Positions 60,414 through 64,000 of a stretch of 64,000 nt of DNA are shown here, one piece after another. Below the pieces are notes generated by a model. It had not been told where the DNA came from. It worked only from the letters and a program-made list of their open reading frames with translations, and searched no databases. The position numbers and the translations under genes are program-made. This DNA comes from an uncultured Phascolarctobacterium sp. (GTDB taxonomy: Bacteria; Bacillota; Negativicutes; Acidaminococcales; Acidaminococcaceae). Where the stretch lies: contig UQZN01000003.1 of the NCBI GenBank assembly GCA_900545535.1, positions 62,001 to 126,000 on the forward strand, read 5' to 3'. Within the stretch, counting starts at the first letter, position 1. Every line of letters begins with the position of its first letter.

Positions 60414-60966
60414 GACGGCCTCCCTGTGCTAAAGCACGGATTTGCGCGGCACCAGCAGAAAGCATGGGTTTGGCTGGATGGGAAAAGGAAGAAAAAGAAG
60501 AGTTTTGATAAAAATTATTCTTCTTATCTTTCTCTTCTTTTTTATTCTTCTTATTAGATGCAGAGTCTTTGCAGTCGCTTTGCACTACATTTGTAAGGTC
60601 GTTGCAGCCATCTGTGCAACGATCGCCATCAAGGTACTGATAAGCGCCCCAATTAACGATAGTCAGCAGGCGTCCGGTCTTTGTAGATTCGTTTGCTAAA
60701 AAACCAAGTTTTACAAAGCGGTCTAAAGCTCCCCGAACATTACCTGTACTTACTCCTTTGCCACAGCGGTCAGCAATATGTTGTAAACTGGTAATAGTCT
60801 GCCCGGGTTGCACGTTGAACTTTTGACCTTGCCATTCCCATTCGGCGGGCGCAAAGTTGACCATAGAGAGCAAAGTAAGAAGAACAGTTTTTTGGATCGG
60901 AGTAGACTGTTTCCAGATCGGTTTATCCCAAAGTTCACGATAAATTTTAAAGAAGCCATTGTTCAT
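60406..60966 (-). CDS. phage-type replication/DnaD-like N-terminal winged-helix protein
   Basis: A 186-residue protein. The start NNGFFKIYRELWDKPIWKQSTPIQKTVLLTLLSMVN and the region EWQGQKFNVQPGQTITSLQHIADRCG...VRGALDRFVKLGFL match the winged-helix domain of phage replisome organisers/replication initiation proteins. A lysine-rich linker (KKNKKEEKDKK) and a short tail follow. ATG 60966 is behind GAGGTG. With the gene at 59955-60413 it forms the initiator-loader order of a phage replication module; no other phage genes are in the window. Confidence 0.75.
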   Translation of the reverse strand: MNNGFFKIYRELWDKPIWKQSTPIQKTVLLTLLSMVNFAPAEWEWQGQKFNVQPGQTITSLQHIADRCGKGVSTGNVRGALDRFVKLGFLANESTKTGRLLTIVNWGAYQYLDGDRCTDGCNDLTNVVQSDCKDSASNKKNKKEEKDKKNNFYQNSSFSSFSHPAKPMLSAGAAQIRALAQGGRHE

Positions 60967-61247
60967 ACAGAACACCTCGATTTTTTATATTTTTAATATA
61001 AAAAACAAGGGATTCCCGGCTGGCTGGATGTAATGATGTCTGCTTACAGGTGTTCTGCCGCTTAAGAGCGTTTTTTATCCGGCTAAGGCTCATCGTTGCT
61101 CAATGCTTGTTTATTGCCGTTGCGTAGGATTTTATAACGTCGTCGCTTTAGTTTGCCGTAAATCAAAACATTTTACATCTCGCGCAGCGTCCTGTCCTGT
61201 TTTTTGAAGCCTTGCTTCACTAATTGTGGGTTGAAGGCAACCTGTTA
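60967..61247 (-). other. 280-base leader upstream of phage replication remnant
   Basis: Starts at the promoter 61248-61276. It contains an AT-only inverted repeat (TTTTTTATATT/AATATAAAAAA, about 60983-61007) just before the ribosome binding site, and two tiny open frames: GTG-started MKQGFKKQDRTLREM and a TTG-started, very basic 27-residue frame (IYGKLKRRRYKILRNG core). Neither is certain. Confidence 0.4.
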
Positions 61248-61276
61248 AGTATGCGCTTTTTGCCGTCGTTTGTCAA
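61248..61276 (-). promoter_or_regulatory. promoter of phage replication remnant
   Basis: Perfect TTGACA (61271-61276), 17-base spacer and CATACT (61248-61253) on the minus strand. Confidence 0.65.
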
Positions 61277-61313
61277 ATAACTATCTGTTTGTTTATAACA
61301 AATGTATTTATTA

Positions 61314-61796
61314 TTAGTGTCCAGTCAAATCTGTAAGCGGAAGTGGTGTTGCAAGATCCAAAGCTACTATAAGCTCTACACTATCAACATCGGCATGCTT
61401 TATAAACGTATAGCCGCCTAATTGTACACCACCAAAATTGCTTTTGTATACATTTATTCCATTTTCTTTAATACTACTAATAGCATTTGGGAAAAAAGCT
61501 TTTCCTTCTGGAGGAATAGGTACTGCTTCTAAATAGCCTTCGCTAACAAGCATAGGAATAATTTCCGGATATTCAACGGTAGAACCTACTATTATATCTT
61601 TTTGTGCGCCGCCATTTTTAGCTAAATACATAGTGTAAGCTGATTGAAGAGCTCTCATATCGCCAAGTATTTTTGCACCTCTGGCAGTTGCCTGAGCATC
61701 TGTATAATAAGGAATCGCAATACCAGCTAAAATGCCAATGATTGCAATAACTATAACTAATTCAACTAAAGTAAAGCCCCTAATAGATTTTTTCAT
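61314..61796 (-). CDS. type IV pilin-like protein 2
   Basis: A 160-residue prepilin. The type III signal peptide is MKKSIRG|FTLVELVIVIAIIGILAGIAIP: cleavage after the glycine, then the hydrophobic alpha-1 helix with Glu5. ATG 61796 follows GAGGAG. The globular part is short and has no cysteine pair. It follows pilin 1 across a terminator and may be a minor pilin. Lower GC than the major neighbours. Confidence 0.92.
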   Translation of the reverse strand: MKKSIRGFTLVELVIVIAIIGILAGIAIPYYTDAQATARGAKILGDMRALQSAYTMYLAKNGGAQKDIIVGSTVEYPEIIPMLVSEGYLEAVPIPPEGKAFFPNAISSIKENGINVYKSNFGGVQLGGYTFIKHADVDSVELIVALDLATPLPLTDLTGH

Positions 61797-61822
61797 TTTA
61801 TATCTCCTCATAAGCATTTTTT

Positions 61823-61854
61823 AAAAAACGACTGACAAAAGTCAGTCGTTTTTT
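61823..61854 (-). terminator. terminator between the two pilin genes
   Basis: AAAAAACGACTGAC/GTCAGTCGTTTTTT with four-base loop. Partial read-through would give less of pilin 2 than of pilin 1. Confidence 0.88.
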
Positions 61855-61872
61855 AGAAAAATATTAAAATTA

Positions 61873-62352
61873 TTATTTACCTGTTTCAGATTTCTGTTGG
61901 TCGCCACCTAAAAGAACAGTTAAAGTATAACTTGAACCACTAACACCTGTAAGATTGGTTGCGCCAGTTAATGTAATTGTTCCTGAAGCGCCATCTGCTC
62001 CTGCAGTATAAGTATATGCAGCACCATCACCAGCAACGCCTTCTGTAGTACCGCCACCTTGTTTTAATACTTGAGCGATAATAAATTTACCAGTTGGAAC
62101 ACCAGGCCAGTTACCTTGTACCAAATCTGCAAAATCTGCTTGGTCAGTAGGATATTTAGCATTTTTAGCATAATAAATCATTTCTGCTGATTGAATAGTA
62201 CGCATATCTGCTACGATTTTTGCGCCGCGGGCAGATGCTGTAGCATCCAAAAAGCGCGGTACAGCGATACCGGCAAGGATACCGATGATAGCAATTACTA
62301 CTACCAGTTCTACCAGGGTAAAACCTTTTCTGTTTTTAATAAAATTTTTCAT
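61873..62352 (-). CDS. type IV pilin 1 (probable major pilin)
   Basis: A 159-residue prepilin. MKNFIKNRKG|FTLVELVVVIAIIGILAGIAVPRF carries the prepilin peptidase site (G|F) and Glu5. The C-terminal 60 residues are rich in glycine, threonine and alanine with no cysteines (GDGAAYTYTAGADGASGTITL), as in Firmicutes-type pilins. It has its own promoter (62429-62457) and a terminator after it, which suggests high expression. Confidence 0.94.
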   Translation of the reverse strand: MKNFIKNRKGFTLVELVVVIAIIGILAGIAVPRFLDATASARGAKIVADMRTIQSAEMIYYAKNAKYPTDQADFADLVQGNWPGVPTGKFIIAQVLKQGGGTTEGVAGDGAAYTYTAGADGASGTITLTGATNLTGVSGSSYTLTVLLGGDQQKSETGK

Positions 62353-62428
62353 TGGAATTCATCCCTTCTTTTATGCAGCGTTACTATGATCATCCACATA
62401 ACATAGCCGCTACTTTATTTATATTTTA

Positions 62429-62457
62429 ATAATAACTCTTTTTTAGCCTTTTATCAA
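62429..62457 (-). promoter_or_regulatory. promoter of pilin 1
   Basis: TTGATA (62452-62457), 17-base spacer, TATTAT (62429-62434) on the minus strand, giving a leader of about 70 bases. Confidence 0.65.
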
Positions 62458-62486
62458 GTATTTTTATTATAAAAGCAGTATTTTAT

Positions 62487-63701
62487 TTATAAACTGCCAA
62501 CTTTAGTAACTATTTCGAACATCGGAAGTAACAGCGCTATAGCCAAAGTACCGATGATAACGCCTAAAATAACGATCAGGATCGGGTCCATAATGGTTTG
62601 CAGACGTCCGATCGTATCATCGACCTCAGCACCATAGAAATCGGCTACTTTATCGAGCATAGTATCCAAAGCGCCTGTTTCTTCACCGATATTGACCAGA
62701 CTGATAACGATCGGCGGAAACATGCCGCTGGCTTCCATAGGGTCTGCCAGTGTTCGCCCACGCCGCAAGCTGCCGCGGGCCTGATTGAGAACCCGTTCGG
62801 CCTGCAGGCTGCCTGTCGCTTTACTGACGATAGTCATGGCGTTCAATATCGGCACGCCGCTGCGCGATAAGCTGGCAAAAGTGCGGGCAAAGCGGGTGAT
62901 GATGATTTTATTATACAGATCTCCGAAAATAGGTACTTTGAGATAAATACCGTCACGCCACAGGCGGAAGCTTTCTTTAGTCCCGGCCCATTTATAAAGG
63001 GCAAACAATGCCGCCAGCGCGGCGAGAACCAGATACCAGTAATGCCCAAGAAAGTTGCTGATATCGATAACGACACGGGTAACAAAAGGCAGTTCTATTT
63101 TGAGTTGCTCAAACAGCCCGACAAAAACAGGCATGACGAACATCATAATAATAGCAACAACGATAGCGGCTACCGATAAGACGATCGCCGGATAGATCAT
63201 CGCCGATTTGAATTTGGCGTTCATGCGGTAGTCTTTTTCAAACTGGGCCGCCAGACGGTCCATAACGATCTCTAAAATACCGCCGGCCTCGCCCGCTGCT
63301 ACCATATTAGTCATCAGCTCGGGAAAGACCTTGGGAAATTCGGCCATAGCCGCAGATAAGGCCTTGCCTTCGCGAACACTGGTAGTGATCTGCCCTAAAA
63401 CAGTACGCAGCCGTTCTTTGGCAGATTGCTGCGTCAGTATCTCCAAGCCTGTTAATAACGGTACGCCCGCTCCCAGCAGGGTCGCAAACTGACGGGCAAA
63501 GATGGAGATATCATAAAGGTTGATGCTTTCTTCAAAAAGTGCGCCAGCAAGCAGACCTTTCTTTTTAGAGGCTGTGATATTGGCCACATACATTTCCTGT
63601 TTGCGGATAAAGGCGGCGACAGCAGCTTCGTTGGGGGCGTTGACGGTGCCGTAGACTACAGTGCCGTCACGTTTACGGGCTTTATATTTAAATTGCTCCA
63701 A
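62487..63701 (-). CDS. pilC: type IV pilus inner-membrane platform protein PilC/GspF
   Basis: A 404-residue platform protein with two GspF domains (about 65-190 and 270-392) and three membrane spans. FARQFATLLGAGVPLLTGLEIL and FARTFASLSRSGVPILNAMTIVSKATG are the paired domain starts, and the C-terminal MDPILIVILGVIIGTLAIALLLPMFEI is typical. TTG 63701 lies nine bases behind AAAGGAGG. It follows the pilT end by about 20 bases. Confidence 0.95.
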   Translation of the reverse strand: MEQFKYKARKRDGTVVYGTVNAPNEAAVAAFIRKQEMYVANITASKKKGLLAGALFEESINLYDISIFARQFATLLGAGVPLLTGLEILTQQSAKERLRTVLGQITTSVREGKALSAAMAEFPKVFPELMTNMVAAGEAGGILEIVMDRLAAQFEKDYRMNAKFKSAMIYPAIVLSVAAIVVAIIMMFVMPVFVGLFEQLKIELPFVTRVVIDISNFLGHYWYLVLAALAALFALYKWAGTKESFRLWRDGIYLKVPIFGDLYNKIIITRFARTFASLSRSGVPILNAMTIVSKATGSLQAERVLNQARGSLRRGRTLADPMEASGMFPPIVISLVNIGEETGALDTMLDKVADFYGAEVDDTIGRLQTIMDPILIVILGVIIGTLAIALLLPMFEIVTKVGSL

Positions 63702-63722
63702 ACTGCGCTTCCTCCTTTAGCT

Positions 63723-64000
63723 TTATAGTCCGTGCATATAGCGTTCCAGTGTCAGCGGGTCATAACAGCGTTCTTCCGCAGCGATGCGGTCGATCCTATT
63801 TTGACGTACCAGCTGCGCCAGATAAGCGTCCATGCAGATCATGCCAAATTTAGAACCGGTCTGGATATAAGACGGTATCTGATGCGTTTTACCTTCACGG
63901 ATCAGATTGCGCAGCGCCGGTGTTGCGACCAGTATCTCAAAGGCTGCCAGCCGTCCTGTCTGCTCGCGGTTCATCAGCAGCTGCTGTGCCACGATGCCCT
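63723..64000 (-). CDS. pilT: twitching motility/retraction ATPase PilT (partial, C-terminal end)
   Basis: The C-terminal 92 residues of PilT, frame open at the window edge. AFEILVATPALRNLIREGKTHQIPSYIQTG, with the AIRNLIRE-like motif needed for retraction, then GMICMDAYLAQLV. PilT powers pilus retraction. It is directly upstream of pilC in the same transcript. Confidence 0.92.
   Translation of the reverse strand, partial: GIVAQQLLMNREQTGRLAAFEILVATPALRNLIREGKTHQIPSYIQTGSKFGMICMDAYLAQLVRQNRIDRIAAEERCYDPLTLERYMHGL

Overview
The window comes from a diderm Firmicute, most likely a member of the Negativicutes (a Phascolarctobacterium/Acidaminococcus-like lineage is my guess from style, not a proven identity). 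It combines Firmicutes hallmarks (PolC-type polymerase, rimP-nusA-ylxR-ylxQ-infB order, RNase HIII, a glycine riboswitch) with envelope genes that need an outer membrane or periplasm (RND pump with membrane-fusion protein, ArnT-like glycosyltransferase, type IV pilus). Nearly every gene lies on the minus strand; the aminotransferase at 20.4-21.6 kb is the only plus-strand protein gene I accept.

1-20 kb, core: in transcription order, rpsB-tsf | pyrH-frr-PASTA-like protein-ferredoxin-uppS-cdsA-dxr-rseP-ispG-proS-mgtC-polC-bcp | yaaA | rimP-nusA-ylxR-ylxQ-infB (infB runs off the left edge). These make translation factors, the MEP isoprenoid route and undecaprenyl/CDP-lipid precursors. Clear promoters sit before rpsB and rimP, and terminators follow tsf and bcp. 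PolC lacks the usual inserted exonuclease, and a 56-residue 2[4Fe-4S] ferredoxin sits in the isoprenoid operon.

20-23 kb: a plus-strand class I aminotransferase and a minus-strand DUF4143-type ATPase share a 40-base palindromic terminator.

23-38 kb, accessory: one co-directional 15-kb operon. It begins with a bacillosamine-like set (PglF-, PglE- and PglC-like enzymes), continues with an LbH acetyltransferase, a Wzm/Wzt-type ABC exporter and a PglD/NeuD-like acetyltransferase, and ends with an acyl-building module: two KAS III, two SDR reductases, two acyl carrier proteins, an adenylating ligase, a metallo-beta-lactamase-fold hydrolase and two paralogous GNAT-like proteins. Its apparent promoter has a run of nine G exactly between the -35 and -10 boxes, so it may be phase-variable. 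I infer that the operon makes and exports an amino sugar carrying an unusual acyl group. This is the best candidate for an undescribed system here.

38-50 kb: an apparent 12-kb operon of RND adaptor, RND pump, larB, larC, rnhC, a YdjC deacetylase, an LPG-synthase-like membrane protein, a sugar epimerase and an ArnT-like glycosyltransferase, ending in a strong terminator.

50-64 kb: type IV pilus genes in two blocks (pilMNO with a prepilin peptidase; two pilins, pilC, pilT end). Between them lie a GGDEF cyclase, a dicarboxylate-type symporter, a candidate pseudoknotted small RNA, a toxin-antitoxin pair, tRNA-Pro/Gly/Arg, an AGCS symporter under a tandem glycine riboswitch, a small exported protein and a two-gene phage replication remnant.
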